Counted from the first letter of the stretch, positions 10,711-19,853 are shown. The stretch is 64,000 nt of DNA from Actinocrinis sp035653575 (GCF_035653575.1 NZ_DASRBQ010000156.1:1-64000), one strand, 5' to 3'. A program made the numbers and translations. Notes: generated from the sequence alone by a model not told the origin.

Positions 10711-11802
10711 GTGAAGCAAAGCAGGTTGGTGGCGGCGCTCGCGGTGGTCGGCCTGGCCGCCGCCGCTTGTGGGTCAAAGCCGGTGAGCACGAATTCGGGT
10801 TCGAGTGCCGGGGCGAGCGCGAGCGGCGGTTCCGGCGCGAGCAGCTTCACCGCGTGCATGGTGACCGACACCGGTGGTATCGACGACCATTCGTTCAACA
10901 GCGCCGCCTGGGCGGGCATGCAGAAGGCGCAGTCCGACGGCAAGGCGTCCGTCTCCTACGTGCAGTCCGCCACCGAGAACCAGTACACGACCAACATCCA
11001 GTCCCTGGTCGGCAAGGGCTGCAAGCTCGTGGTCACCGTCGGCGGCCTGATGGCCGACGCGACCACCGCCTCCGCCAAGGCGCACCCCAGCCAGAACTAC
11101 ACCATCGTGGACTCCAGCTCGGTGAGCCCGAACGTCAAGGGCCTGGAGTTCAACACCGCGCAGGGCGCCTTCCTCGGCGGTTACCTCGCGGCGGGCTACA
11201 GCAAGTCCGGCAAGGTGGCCACCTTCGGCGGCCTGAACATCGCCCCGGTCACCGTCTACATGGACGGCTTCTGGGAGGGCGTGCAGTACTACAACAGCAA
11301 GCACGGCACCCACGTGCAGGTGCTCGGCTGGAACGAGACCACGCAGCAGGGCTCCTTCGCCCAGTCCTTCACCGACCAGAACGCCGGTAAGCAGCTGGCG
11401 GCTGGCTTCATGAGCCAGGGCGCGGACATCGTCTTCCCGGTCGCCGGCGGCACCGGCCTCGGCGCGCTGGCCGAGGCGCAGCAGTCCAACGGCGGGCTCA
11501 ACGCCATCTGGGTCGACACCGACGGCTACACCGCCGCGCCGCAGTATGCCAGCGTACTGATCACCTCGGTGCTCAAGGGCATCGCCGACGCGGTGACCAA
11601 GGCCGTCGAGGACGCCGCCGGCGGCAACTTCAGCGAGACCGCCTACGTCGGCACCCTCGCCAACGGCGGCACCGGCCTCGCGCCGTACCACAACTTCGAG
11701 GGCAAGATCCCGGCCGCGCTGACCGCCGAGCTGAACACGGTCAAGCAGGACATCATCAGCGGCGCGATCACCATCAAGTCCAAGAACCAGCCCACCAGCT
11801 GA
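10711..11802 (+). CDS. BMP-family nucleoside-binding lipoprotein of ABC importer
   Basis: 363 residues. The GTG is chosen because AGGAGG lies 5 bases upstream and a clean lipoprotein signal follows (VKQSRLVAALAVVGLAAAAC, lipidated Cys at 20), then a Ser/Gly/Ala linker. The mature part is a periplasmic-binding fold of the PnrA/BmpA type, with the opening strand CMVTDTGGIDDHSFNSAAW and the later GLNIAPVTVYMDGFWEGV. Members bind purine or other nucleosides. It heads the transporter operon whose permeases and ATPase follow. The 293 bases upstream carry an 18-bp GCCGGC-based palindrome (10434-10451), probably the amidohydrolase terminator, and otherwise nothing recognisable. Confidence 0.93.
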   Translation: MKQSRLVAALAVVGLAAAACGSKPVSTNSGSSAGASASGGSGASSFTACMVTDTGGIDDHSFNSAAWAGMQKAQSDGKASVSYVQSATENQYTTNIQSLVGKGCKLVVTVGGLMADATTASAKAHPSQNYTIVDSSSVSPNVKGLEFNTAQGAFLGGYLAAGYSKSGKVATFGGLNIAPVTVYMDGFWEGVQYYNSKHGTHVQVLGWNETTQQGSFAQSFTDQNAGKQLAAGFMSQGADIVFPVAGGTGLGALAEAQQSNGGLNAIWVDTDGYTAAPQYASVLITSVLKGIADAVTKAVEDAAGGNFSETAYVGTLANGGTGLAPYHNFEGKIPAALTAELNTVKQDIISGAITIKSKNQPTS

Positions 11803-11817
11803 CCGGACTGCGAGCGC

Positions 11818-11859
11818 GGGGCGCGTCCGGCCGGCGGGAACGACGGCTGGACGCGCCCC
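11818..11859 (+). terminator. Hairpin between binding-protein gene and ATPase gene
   Basis: A 15-bp stem (GGGGCGCGTCCGGCC against GGCTGGACGCGCCCC, one G-T pair) with a 12-base loop starts 16 bases after the stop. There is no T-run. It probably acts as a partial terminator or mRNA stabiliser, so that the binding protein is made in excess over the membrane components. Confidence 0.6.
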
Positions 11860-11978
11860 GGCTTGCGCAGTGGAACGGCTCTTCGCACGAGGCGCCACCG
11901 CTGCTGTGCGGCCGGGGTACGGCGCAGGCCGCGCGGGACTTATCGTTTGCATACTGCTACGTACGGAAGGGTCCGAGG

Positions 11979-13667
11979 GTGCGCCTGGAACTGCGCGGGA
12001 TCACCAAGCGCTTCGGATCGCTGGTCGCCAACGACCGGATCGATCTGGTCGTCGAGCCGGGCGAGATCCACTGCCTGCTCGGCGAGAACGGCGCGGGCAA
12101 GTCCACCCTGATGAACGTGCTCTACGGGCTCTACCACCCGGACGAGGGCGAGATCCTGGTGGACGGCGAGGCGAAGGAGTTCCACGGGCCGCGCGACGCG
12201 ATCGCCGCCGGGATCGGCATGGTGCACCAGCACTTCATGCTGGTGCCGGTGTTCACCGTCGCGGAGAACGTGGTGCTCGGCGACGAAACGGTGTCGAAGG
12301 GCTTCGGCGGGCCGCTGGGCTGGCTGGACCGGCGCAAGGCCCGCAAAGAGGTTCGCGAGGTCTCCGAGCGCTACGGCCTGCCGGTCAACCCGGACGCCCG
12401 GATCGAGAACCTCCCGGTCGGCGTGCAGCAGCGGGTCGAGATCGTCAAGGCGCTGGTACGCGAGGCCCAGGTGCTGATCCTTGACGAGCCGACCGCGGTG
12501 CTCACCCCGCAGGAGATCGAAGAGCTGTTCACGGTGATGAACACGCTGCGCGAGGCGGGCAAGTCCATCGTCTTCATCACGCACAAGCTCAAGGAGGTCC
12601 GGGCGATCGCCGACCGGATCACCGTGATCCGCCGCGGCCGGGTGGTCGGCACCGCGACCCCGCAGATGACCGAGCAGGAACTGGCCTCGATGATGGTCGG
12701 CCGCGCGGTGCAGCTGGTGGTGGACAAGCAGCCGGCCGCGCCGGGGGCGGCGGCCTTCGACGTCAGCGGCCTGACCGTGCTGGACCAGCACGGCAACCCC
12801 GCGGTCGACGACATCTCGTTCTCGGTGCGCGGCGGGGAGATCCTCGGCGTCGCCGGCGTGGACGGCAACGGCCAGTCCGAGCTGGCCCAGGCGATCCTCG
12901 GGCTGATCCCGGTGCACGCCGGTTCGATCACCCTGGACGGCACGGAGCTGGTGGGGGCCGGGCCGCGGCAGACCCTGAACGCCGGGGTCGGCTTCATTCC
13001 CGAGGACCGGCTGCACGACGGGCTGGTCGCGGGCTTCACCGTCGCCGAGAACCTGGTGCTGGACCTGTACAAGTCCAAGCCCTTCGCCGGCGCCTTCTCG
13101 CTGGACCTGGATGAGATCGAGAAGAACGCGAAGGCCCGGATCGAGGAGTTCGACATCCGGCCGACCGACCCCTTCCTCCCGGCCGGCAACCTGTCCGGCG
13201 GAAACCAGCAGAAGGTGGTCGTCGCGCGCGAGCTGTCCCGGCCGCTGAGTCTGCTGGTCGCCTCGCAGCCGACCCGCGGCGTGGACGTCGGCGCGCAGGA
13301 GTTCATCCACAAGCGGATCGTGGCCGAGCGGGACCTGGGCCGGCCGGTAGTCATCGTGTCCACCGAGCTGGACGAGGTACTGGCGCTGGCCGACAAGGTC
13401 GCGGTGATGTACCGGGGCAAGATCGTCGGCGTGGTGTCGCCGGACACCTCGCGGGAGGAGATCGGCCTGCTGATGGCCGGCATCACGGACGGCGCGACGG
13501 CGGCCGGCGACGGCACGCCGGCCGCGGCCGCGCCGGACCTGGCGCGATCTGACGACGCTTCATCGGACAGTGCGTCAACGGACAGTGCGTCATCGGACAG
13601 TGCCTCGTCGGCAGACGCGCCGTCGGCCGACGCTCCGGACGCGCAGCGGGAGGGGACGGGCTCGTGA
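11979..13667 (+). CDS. Nucleoside ABC transporter ATPase, two fused ABC domains
   Basis: 562 residues of the RbsA/MglA-like class used with BMP binding proteins. Domain 1 (about 1-235) has Walker A GENGAGKST, signature LPVGVQQRVE and Walker B LILDEPTAVLTP. Domain 2 (about 250-500) has a degenerate Walker A (GVDGNGQSE), signature LSGGNQQKV and Walker B LLVASQPTRGVD, so one composite site is probably non-canonical, as is usual for the class. GGAAGGG precedes the GTG by 7 bases. The last 60 residues are a Ser/Asp/Ala tail encoded by a 15-bp repeat. The stop overlaps the next start as GTGA. Confidence 0.95.
   Translation: MRLELRGITKRFGSLVANDRIDLVVEPGEIHCLLGENGAGKSTLMNVLYGLYHPDEGEILVDGEAKEFHGPRDAIAAGIGMVHQHFMLVPVFTVAENVVLGDETVSKGFGGPLGWLDRRKARKEVREVSERYGLPVNPDARIENLPVGVQQRVEIVKALVREAQVLILDEPTAVLTPQEIEELFTVMNTLREAGKSIVFITHKLKEVRAIADRITVIRRGRVVGTATPQMTEQELASMMVGRAVQLVVDKQPAAPGAAAFDVSGLTVLDQHGNPAVDDISFSVRGGEILGVAGVDGNGQSELAQAILGLIPVHAGSITLDGTELVGAGPRQTLNAGVGFIPEDRLHDGLVAGFTVAENLVLDLYKSKPFAGAFSLDLDEIEKNAKARIEEFDIRPTDPFLPAGNLSGGNQQKVVVARELSRPLSLLVASQPTRGVDVGAQEFIHKRIVAERDLGRPVVIVSTELDEVLALADKVAVMYRGKIVGVVSPDTSREEIGLLMAGITDGATAAGDGTPAAAAPDLARSDDASSDSASTDSASSDSASSADAPSADAPDAQREGTGS
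13551..13610 (+). repeat. 15-bp coding minisatellite in ATPase tail
   Basis: Four tandem units of the form GACAGTGCGTCATCG encode D-S-A-S-S/T. The two central units differ at one base. The units extend a disordered C-terminal tail and closely resemble the repeat inside birA. Confidence 0.85.
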
Positions 13668-14914
13668 CCACCGAGACCACCGAGCAGGAGACACCCACCC
13701 CCGAGCCGTTCGGCGGACTCGGGCAAGCCGCCCGCAACGTGTTCACCGCGGAGAACACGCTGCTGGTGACCTTCCTCGCGGTCGCGCTCGCGCTGGTCGC
13801 GGGGGCGGTCCTGATGGTCGTCTCGGACACGACCACCCTGGACAAGGCCGGCTACTTCTTCGCCTCGCCCGGCGACTTCTTCTCCGGCGCCTGGCACGAC
13901 ATCTCCTCCGGGTACTCCGCGCTGTTCAAGGGCGCGATCTTCGACCCGGCCACCGTCAGCGGCACCCCGGCGCAGTTCTTCGGCCCGATCACCAACACGC
14001 TGCTGCTGGCCACCCCGCTGATCTTCGGCGGCCTTGCGGTCTCGCTGGCCTTCCGGGCCGGCCTTTTCAACATCGGCGGCCAGGGCCAGCTGATCATCGG
14101 CGCGATCTTCGCCGCCTACGCCAGCTTTGCCTGGCACCTGCCAATCGGGCTGCACGTGGTAGTGGCCGTGCTGGCCGGCGCGCTCGGCGGGATGCTCTAC
14201 GGAGCGCTGGTCGGCTGGCTCAAGTCCTGGCGCGGCGCGCACGAGGTCATCGTCACGATCATGCTCAACTACGTGGCGTTCTACCTGCTCGGCTATCTGC
14301 TCAACGCCCACGGCTTCCACGACCCGACCAAGGCCGGGCAGGCCGTCTCCAAGCCGGCCGACCCGAACGCGCGGCTGCCGCACCTGTTCGGCGACTCGGT
14401 CGGCACCGACGTCGGCCTGGTGATCGCGCTGGCCGCCACGCTGGCCACGGCCTGGCTGCTCGGCCGCTCCAAGCTCGGCTTCGAGGTGCGCGCGCTCGGC
14501 ATCAACCCGCGCGCCGCGCGGATCGCGGGCATCAACGTCGCGCGCACCCAGATCCTCGCCATGGCGCTGTCCGGCCTGCTGTTCGGCCTGGTCGGGGTTA
14601 CCCAGACGCTGGGCACCACGAACCCGAACAACAACTCGCTCAGCCCCAACATCGACGCCGGCCTCGGCTTCGACGCGATCACCGTGGCCCTGCTCGGCCG
14701 CAACCGGCCGTGGGGCATCGTCGCGGCCGCGCTGCTGTTCGGCGCGTTCAACGCGGGCGCCTCGGTGATGCAGGCGAGCGCGGGACTGCCGGTGGACATC
14801 GTGAACGTCGTGAAGGCGGTAATCGTGATCTTCGTCGCGGCTCCGCGACTCGTGCAGGAGATCTTCCGGCTGCGCGCCCGCCGCGCGTCCGTCGCTACGG
14901 GAGGCCAGGCGTGA
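13664..14914 (+). CDS. Nucleoside ABC transporter permease 1
   Basis: 416 residues of the BPD_transp_2 family (branched-chain amino acid/sugar-type permeases found with BMP proteins). The N-terminal 30 residues are acidic/Thr-rich and cytoplasmic, followed by about ten hydrophobic helices. Conserved stretches include FNIGGQGQLIIGAIFAAY, GAHEVIVTIMLNYVAFYLLG, and ALGINPRAARIAGIN, the cytoplasmic loop contacting the ATPase. It starts at a GTG overlapping the ATPase stop and ends overlapping the next permease by GTGA, so all three are coupled. Confidence 0.94.
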   Translation: MTTETTEQETPTPEPFGGLGQAARNVFTAENTLLVTFLAVALALVAGAVLMVVSDTTTLDKAGYFFASPGDFFSGAWHDISSGYSALFKGAIFDPATVSGTPAQFFGPITNTLLLATPLIFGGLAVSLAFRAGLFNIGGQGQLIIGAIFAAYASFAWHLPIGLHVVVAVLAGALGGMLYGALVGWLKSWRGAHEVIVTIMLNYVAFYLLGYLLNAHGFHDPTKAGQAVSKPADPNARLPHLFGDSVGTDVGLVIALAATLATAWLLGRSKLGFEVRALGINPRAARIAGINVARTQILAMALSGLLFGLVGVTQTLGTTNPNNNSLSPNIDAGLGFDAITVALLGRNRPWGIVAAALLFGAFNAGASVMQASAGLPVDIVNVVKAVIVIFVAAPRLVQEIFRLRARRASVATGGQA

Positions 14915-16209
14915 CCGCCACCACCGCCCAAGTCGCCGTCCCGGCCGCGCCCGGCGTGGACCGCGCCCGGCTGATCCCCGGCCTGGCGCAGGTCGCCGTC
15001 GGCGCGTACGCGCTCTGGGCCTTCGGGCTCGGCACGCGCACCCAGCACAGCGCCGAAGCCGCCGTGGGCATGGCGCTGAACCCGAACGCCCCCGGGGCGC
15101 TGGGCATGCAGCACTTCCCGGCCGCCCCGGTCGCGATCGTGTTCAGCGCGCTGTGCATCGTGTGCGGCCTGGTGCGCGCCTTCGTCCCGATCGGCCTGAC
15201 CGGCCGGCGCTGGCTGACGGTCGGTTACGTCGCCTCGTTCATCATCGCGTTCCTGGTCTGGGCCTCGGCCGGAACCAGCGCGCTCGGCGGAGTCAGCCTG
15301 CCCGGCGTGCTCAACAACACGCTGATCGTCTCGGTACCGCTGATCCTCGGCGCCATGTGCGGCATCATCTGCGAGCGCTCTGGCGTGGTGAACGTCGCGA
15401 TCGAGGGCCAGTTCCTGTTCGGCGCCTTCTCCTCGGCGATGGCCGCGACCATGTCCGGCTCGGTGTGGATCGGCCTGATCGTGGGCGCGCTCTCCGGGGC
15501 GCTGCTCGGCTCGCTGCTGGCGGTGCTGGCGAACCGGTACCACATCGAGCAGGTCGTGCTCGGCGTCGTGCTGAACCTGTTCGCGCTCGGGCTGACCACG
15601 TTCCTCTACGACAAGCTGCTCTCGCCAAAGGCCGCGGAGTTCAACCAGCCGCCCGTCTTCCAGGCGATCCGCATCCCGGGCCTGGCCTCCATCCCGGTGG
15701 TCGGCGACGTGCTGTTCGACCAGAACGTCCTGTTCTACCTGACCTTCGTGATCCTCGCCGTCGTGCAGGTGGCGCTGTTCCGCACCCGGTGGGGCCTGCG
15801 CACCCGCGCGGTCGGCGAGCACCCGAAGGCCGCGGACACGGTCGGCATCAAGGTGCTCGGCACCCGGTACCGCAACGTGATCATGGCGGGGCTGATCTCC
15901 GGGCTCGGCGGGGTCTGGCTGACGATCGGTCAGGTCGGGTCGTTCACCACGAACATGTCCGCGGGCAAGGGCTTCATCGCGCTGGCCGCGCTCATCGTCG
16001 GGCGCTGGTCGCCGGTCGGCGCGCTCGGAGCCGCGCTGCTGTTCGGCTTCGCCGGTGGCCTAAACAACGCGCTGGCGCCGCTCGGCACGCCGATCCCCGG
16101 CCAGTTCCTCTCCATGGCCCCGTACCTGGCGACCGTGTTCGTGGTGGCGTCGCTCGGCGGCATCGTGCGCGCCCCGGCCGCCGAGAACCAGCCGTACATC
16201 AAGGGGTGA
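14911..16209 (+). CDS. Nucleoside ABC transporter permease 2
   Basis: 432 residues; the GTG at the GTGA overlap was preferred to much longer upstream frames, which read across permease 1. Same family as permease 1: SGVVNVAIEGQFLFGAFSSAM and AVGEHPKAADTVGIKVLGTRYRN are the matching conserved segments, with about ten helices. An extra N-terminal segment of about 130 residues contains two or three further helices. The pair makes a heterodimeric channel for nucleosides delivered by the upstream lipoprotein. The salvage genes cdd, deoA and add follow directly. Confidence 0.93.
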   Translation: MTATTAQVAVPAAPGVDRARLIPGLAQVAVGAYALWAFGLGTRTQHSAEAAVGMALNPNAPGALGMQHFPAAPVAIVFSALCIVCGLVRAFVPIGLTGRRWLTVGYVASFIIAFLVWASAGTSALGGVSLPGVLNNTLIVSVPLILGAMCGIICERSGVVNVAIEGQFLFGAFSSAMAATMSGSVWIGLIVGALSGALLGSLLAVLANRYHIEQVVLGVVLNLFALGLTTFLYDKLLSPKAAEFNQPPVFQAIRIPGLASIPVVGDVLFDQNVLFYLTFVILAVVQVALFRTRWGLRTRAVGEHPKAADTVGIKVLGTRYRNVIMAGLISGLGGVWLTIGQVGSFTTNMSAGKGFIALAALIVGRWSPVGALGAALLFGFAGGLNNALAPLGTPIPGQFLSMAPYLATVFVVASLGGIVRAPAAENQPYIKG

Positions 16210-16227
16210 CCCGTCCATGACCAGGCT

Positions 16228-16653
16228 GTGCACCGCATGACCGGCATCGACTGGCAGGCCCTGCGCGAACAGGCCCGTGCCGCGATGACCAAGGCGTACG
16301 CACCGTACTCGCACTACCCGGTCGGCGCGGCGGCGCTGGTGGACGACGGCCGGATCATCAGCGGCTGCAACGTCGAGAACGCCTCGTACGGCCTGACCCT
16401 GTGCGCCGAGTGCGGCCTGGTCTCCGCGCTGCACCTGACCGGCGGCGGACGTCTCGTCGCCTTCGCCTGCGTGGACGGTGAAGGCAGGACGCTGATGCCA
16501 TGCGGCCGTTGCCGCCAGCTGCTCTACGAGCACGGCGGGCCGGACTTGCTGGTGGACACGCCCGAGGGTGTGCTGCCGATGTCCGACGTGCTGCCCCAGG
16601 CCTTCGGTCCCGAACATCTCACCGCGCCCGATTCACCACGGAGAGCGCCATGA
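16228..16653 (+). CDS. cdd: Cytidine deaminase
   Basis: 141 residues from a GTG, or 138 from the ATG three codons on, which fits the family N-terminus (ITGIDW-type) slightly better; neither has a clear ribosome site and coupling to the permease 19 bases upstream is likely. Zinc site: CAEC with the proton-shuttling Glu, and PCGRCRQ with the two other Cys ligands. The substrate motif GCNVENASYG is present. It deaminates cytidine and deoxycytidine to uridine forms that DeoA can phosphorolyse. The stop overlaps the deoA start (ATGA). Confidence 0.95.
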   Translation: MHRMTGIDWQALREQARAAMTKAYAPYSHYPVGAAALVDDGRIISGCNVENASYGLTLCAECGLVSALHLTGGGRLVAFACVDGEGRTLMPCGRCRQLLYEHGGPDLLVDTPEGVLPMSDVLPQAFGPEHLTAPDSPRRAP

Positions 16654-17960
16654 ACGTCATCGACGTCATCCGGGCCAAGCGCGACGGCGCGCGGCTGACG
16701 GACCAGCAGATCGACTGGGTGATCCGGGCCTACACCGACGGGACCGTCGCCGACGAGCAGATGTCCGCGCTGGCGATGGCGATCCTGCTCAACGGCATGG
16801 ACCGGGGCGAGATCAACCGGTGGACCGACGCGATGATCGGCACCGGGATCCGGATGGACTTCTCCGCGCTGGACCGGCCGACCGCGGACAAGCACTCGAC
16901 CGGCGGCGTCGGTGACAAGATCACCCTGCCGCTGGCCCCGCTGGTGGCCGCGTGCGGCGCGGCGGTCCCGCAGCTGTCCGGGCGCGGGCTCGGCCACACC
17001 GGCGGCACGCTGGACAAGCTCGAATCGATCCCCGGCTGGCGGGCCAGGCTCTCCACCGAGGAGATGCTGAACGTGCTGCGCGAGGTCGGCGCCGTGGTCT
17101 GCGCGGCGAGTGACGAGCTGGCCCCGGCGGACCGCAAGCTGTACGCGCTGCGCGATGTGACCGGGACGGTCGAGTCGATCCCGCTGATCGCCTCCTCGAT
17201 CATGTCCAAGAAGATCGCGGAGGGCACCGGCGCGCTGGTGCTCGACGTCAAGGTCGGCTCGGGCGCGTTCATGAAGGACCGTCAGCAGGCCCGCCAGCTG
17301 GCCGAGACGATGGTCGCGCTCGGCACCGACCACGGCGTGAAGACCGTGGCGCTGCTCACCGACATGCAGGTTCCGCTCGGGCTGACCGCCGGAAACGCCC
17401 TGGAGGTGCGCGAATCCGTCGAGGTGCTGGCCGGGGGAGGGCCGGCCGACGTGGTCGAGCTGACCCTGGCGCTGGCCCGCGAGATGCTCGCCGCCGCCGG
17501 GATCGACGGAGTAGACCCGGCCGACAAGCTCGCCGACGGCTCCGCGATGGACGCCTGGCGGCGGATGATCCGCGCACAGGGCGGCGATCCCGAGGCCGAG
17601 CTGCCGTGGGCCAAGGAGCGGCACGTGCTGGCCGCGCCCGCCTCCGGAACGCTGACCAGGCTCGACGCGCTCGCGGTCGGCGTCGCGGCCTGGCGGCTCG
17701 GCGCTGGTCGCACCCGCAAGGAGGATCCGGTGCAGGCCGGAGCGGGCATCGAGCTGCACGCGAAGCCCGGCGACACGGTGACCGCCGGCGCGCCGCTGCT
17801 GACCCTGCACACCGACACGCCGGAGCGGTTCGAGGCCGCGCTCGACGATCTGTCCGGCGCGTTCAGCATCGGCGCCGACGACGCCGGTGTCGATGACTTT
17901 GGGGGCCGCGGTGCGGACTTCGCCCCGCGTCCGCTCATCCTTGAGCGAGTAAGCGCGTAG
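16650..17960 (+). CDS. deoA: Thymidine/pyrimidine-nucleoside phosphorylase
   Basis: 436 residues. Cleaves (deoxy)pyrimidine nucleosides with phosphate to base and (deoxy)ribose-1-phosphate. The family signature SGRGLGHTGGTLDKLE lies at about residues 110-125, the phosphate/pyrimidine site includes DKHSTGGVGDK and the Ser/Lys around IASSIMSKK, and the C-terminal PYNP domain ends the protein. GGAG sits 6 bases before the ATG, which overlaps the cdd stop. Whether it prefers thymidine or also takes uridine cannot be read; Gram-positive relatives are often broad. Confidence 0.95.
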   Translation: MNVIDVIRAKRDGARLTDQQIDWVIRAYTDGTVADEQMSALAMAILLNGMDRGEINRWTDAMIGTGIRMDFSALDRPTADKHSTGGVGDKITLPLAPLVAACGAAVPQLSGRGLGHTGGTLDKLESIPGWRARLSTEEMLNVLREVGAVVCAASDELAPADRKLYALRDVTGTVESIPLIASSIMSKKIAEGTGALVLDVKVGSGAFMKDRQQARQLAETMVALGTDHGVKTVALLTDMQVPLGLTAGNALEVRESVEVLAGGGPADVVELTLALAREMLAAAGIDGVDPADKLADGSAMDAWRRMIRAQGGDPEAELPWAKERHVLAAPASGTLTRLDALAVGVAAWRLGAGRTRKEDPVQAGAGIELHAKPGDTVTAGAPLLTLHTDTPERFEAALDDLSGAFSIGADDAGVDDFGGRGADFAPRPLILERVSA

Positions 17961-17970
17961 GGTACTGCGG

Positions 17971-19077
17971 GTGACTGAAACGACATCGCTCACCGCGGAC
18001 GAGATCAGACAGGCGCCCAAGGTGGCCCTGCACGACCACCTCGACGGCGGCCTCCGGCCGCAGACCGTCATCGAACTGGCCGACGCCTGTGGCTACACCG
18101 ACCTGCCGAGCCGTGACGCCGCCAAGCTCGGTACCTGGTTCCGCGACGCCGCCGACTCCGGCTCGCTGCCGCGCTACCTGGAGACCTTCGACCACACGAT
18201 CGCGGTCATGCAGACCGCGGACGCGCTGCGCCGGGTCGCCGCCGAGACCGTCGAGGACCTGGCCGCCGACGGCGTGGTCTACGCCGAGACCCGCTACGCC
18301 CCCGAGCAGCACCTGCGCAACGGGCTGAGCCTCGACGAGGTGGTCGAGGCGGTCAACGCCGGCTGCCGCGAGGGCGAGGAGCGCGCCGCCGCCGCGGGCC
18401 ACTTCATCAAGGTCGGCACCCTGGTGACCGCGATGCGGCAGAACACCGAGCCCGGCCACAGCCTGAAGATCGCCGAGCTGGCGGTGCGGCACCGCGACTC
18501 CGGGGTGGCCGGCTTCGACATCGCGGGGCCCGAGCTCGGCTTCGGCCCGGACCTGCACGCCGACGCGTTCAAGTACCTGCGTGAGCAGTTCTTCCGCTTC
18601 ACCATCCACGCCGGCGAGGCCGACGGCCCCTCCTCCATCGCCGCGGCGCTGCTCAACGGCGCGGACCGGCTCGGCCACGGCGTGCGGGTCATCGAGGACA
18701 TCGAGTTCACCGAGGACGACGCCAAGCTCGGCCGGATCGCCGCGTACGTGCGGGACAAGCGGATCGCGCTGGAGGTGTGCCCGTCCTCCAACCTGCAGAC
18801 CGGCATCGCCGAGACGATCGCGCAGCACCCGGTCCAGAAGCTGTACGAGCTCGACTTCAACGTGACCGTCAGCTGCGACAACCGGCTGATGAGCGGCACG
18901 TCGATGAGCCGCGAGTTCGGGCTGCTCGCGGAGAACTTCGGCTGGGACCTCTCCGACCTGGAGCTGGTCGCGCTCAACGCGATCGACGCCGCGTTCCTCG
19001 CGCACGACGTGCGCGACGCCATCGCGGACCAGATCATCAACGGCTACGCGGATCTGCGCGGCGACGAGGACGACTGA
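17971..19077 (+). CDS. add: Adenosine deaminase
   Basis: 368 residues, TIM-barrel amidohydrolase. Converts adenosine and deoxyadenosine to inosine forms, the substrates of the PNP encoded further on. Metal and catalytic motifs: HDHLDGG near the N-terminus, FTIHAGEADG, the LGHGVR loop, CPSSN and SCDNRLMSGT, whose Asp is the metal ligand. It starts with GTG 10 bases after deoA and is the last gene of the operon, followed by a strong hairpin. Confidence 0.96.
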   Translation: MTETTSLTADEIRQAPKVALHDHLDGGLRPQTVIELADACGYTDLPSRDAAKLGTWFRDAADSGSLPRYLETFDHTIAVMQTADALRRVAAETVEDLAADGVVYAETRYAPEQHLRNGLSLDEVVEAVNAGCREGEERAAAAGHFIKVGTLVTAMRQNTEPGHSLKIAELAVRHRDSGVAGFDIAGPELGFGPDLHADAFKYLREQFFRFTIHAGEADGPSSIAAALLNGADRLGHGVRVIEDIEFTEDDAKLGRIAAYVRDKRIALEVCPSSNLQTGIAETIAQHPVQKLYELDFNVTVSCDNRLMSGTSMSREFGLLAENFGWDLSDLELVALNAIDAAFLAHDVRDAIADQIINGYADLRGDEDD

Positions 19078-19103
19078 GCGCGTAAGCGCCTAAGCGCCAC
19101 GGG

Positions 19104-19140
19104 CAGGGGTCTGCGTCACGTCACCGGACGCAGGCCCCTG
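19104..19140. terminator. Bidirectional hairpin terminator after add
   Basis: CAGGGGTCTGCGTC pairs with GACGCAGGCCCCTG (14 bp, one G-T pair) around a 9-base loop, between the convergent add and lipoprotein genes. There is no T-tract on either side, as is usual for high-GC actinomycete terminators. Confidence 0.75.
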
Positions 19141-19226
19141 TTCGGTACCGGGCTCGCTCCGCGCGCCTAGCCGCAGCCCGAGCTCTAGCCGTGGCCCTAG
19201 CTCTAGCCGACCCGAGCCTTAGCTCG

Positions 19227-19853
19227 TCAGCCCGCCGGCATCGTCCCGACCGCGGCACCGTCCCCGGGCATCGGGACGTAGTAGTCGACCATGTCGGCGC
19301 ATGCGTTCCAGGTCGGCTTCTCCGCGCCCTTGACCTGAATGCCCACCGAGATCGACTGGTCCCAGTACTGCATCGTGCACAAGAACTGTGCCTTCGCCTT
19401 GGTGTTGAGCGGTTGGGTGACCATGTACGCGTCGGCCTGGCCGCTCGCGCGGGGTACCGCTATCAAGCCGGCCGGCAGCGCAGTGGACAGGCCTTGCGCC
19501 TCCTCCTCCTTGGTCGGCCCCTGGAGCATCGCGCCGAGCACGGTCTCCTCGTTGGTCGTGCTGTCGCTGTTACGGTACGTCGGGGTCAGCCGACCGTCCT
19601 GGTAGAAGAACAGCACGTACTGCGAGGAGCCGACCTGCTGCGCCAGCGCCCGCTGCGCGGCGGCGCCCGACACTTCGGGAGCCGGGCCGAGGCTGGTGAT
19701 CCCAGTGGGCTGGATGCCGCAACCCGAGGCCACGGGCAGCACGAGTGCGGCCAGCAGCCCGCCGAGCTTCAATGCTCTGCGCCGCATCGCTCGCCGCCGG
19801 GTCTCGTCCCGCCGGATTTCGCTCGCCGCGCCGCCCGCCTGCTCGCTGGTCAC
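19227..19853 (-). CDS. Lipoprotein with GerMN-like domain, afsQ operon
   Basis: 208 residues. A basic N-terminus (RRRAMRRRALK), hydrophobic stretch and lipobox (PVASGC) mark a lipoprotein. The mature part begins GIQPTGITSLGPAP and contains a small domain (QYVLFFYQDGRLTPTYR...EETVLGAMLQGPTKEEEAQGL) with the look of the GerMN/sporulation type. The GTG overlaps the sensor-kinase stop by GTGA, so it is co-made with it. In streptomycetes a lipoprotein gene follows afsQ2 in the same way and may modulate the sensor; that role is inferred. Confidence 0.85.
   Translation of the reverse strand: MTSEQAGGAASEIRRDETRRRAMRRRALKLGGLLAALVLPVASGCGIQPTGITSLGPAPEVSGAAAQRALAQQVGSSQYVLFFYQDGRLTPTYRNSDSTTNEETVLGAMLQGPTKEEEAQGLSTALPAGLIAVPRASGQADAYMVTQPLNTKAKAQFLCTMQYWDQSISVGIQVKGAEKPTWNACADMVDYYVPMPGDGAAVGTMPAG

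Noticed and set aside
12371..14383. 670-codon antisense frame across the nucleoside ATPase and permease genes
   Set aside because: Low-complexity Arg/Ser/Pro composition and perfect coincidence with conserved genes on the + strand.
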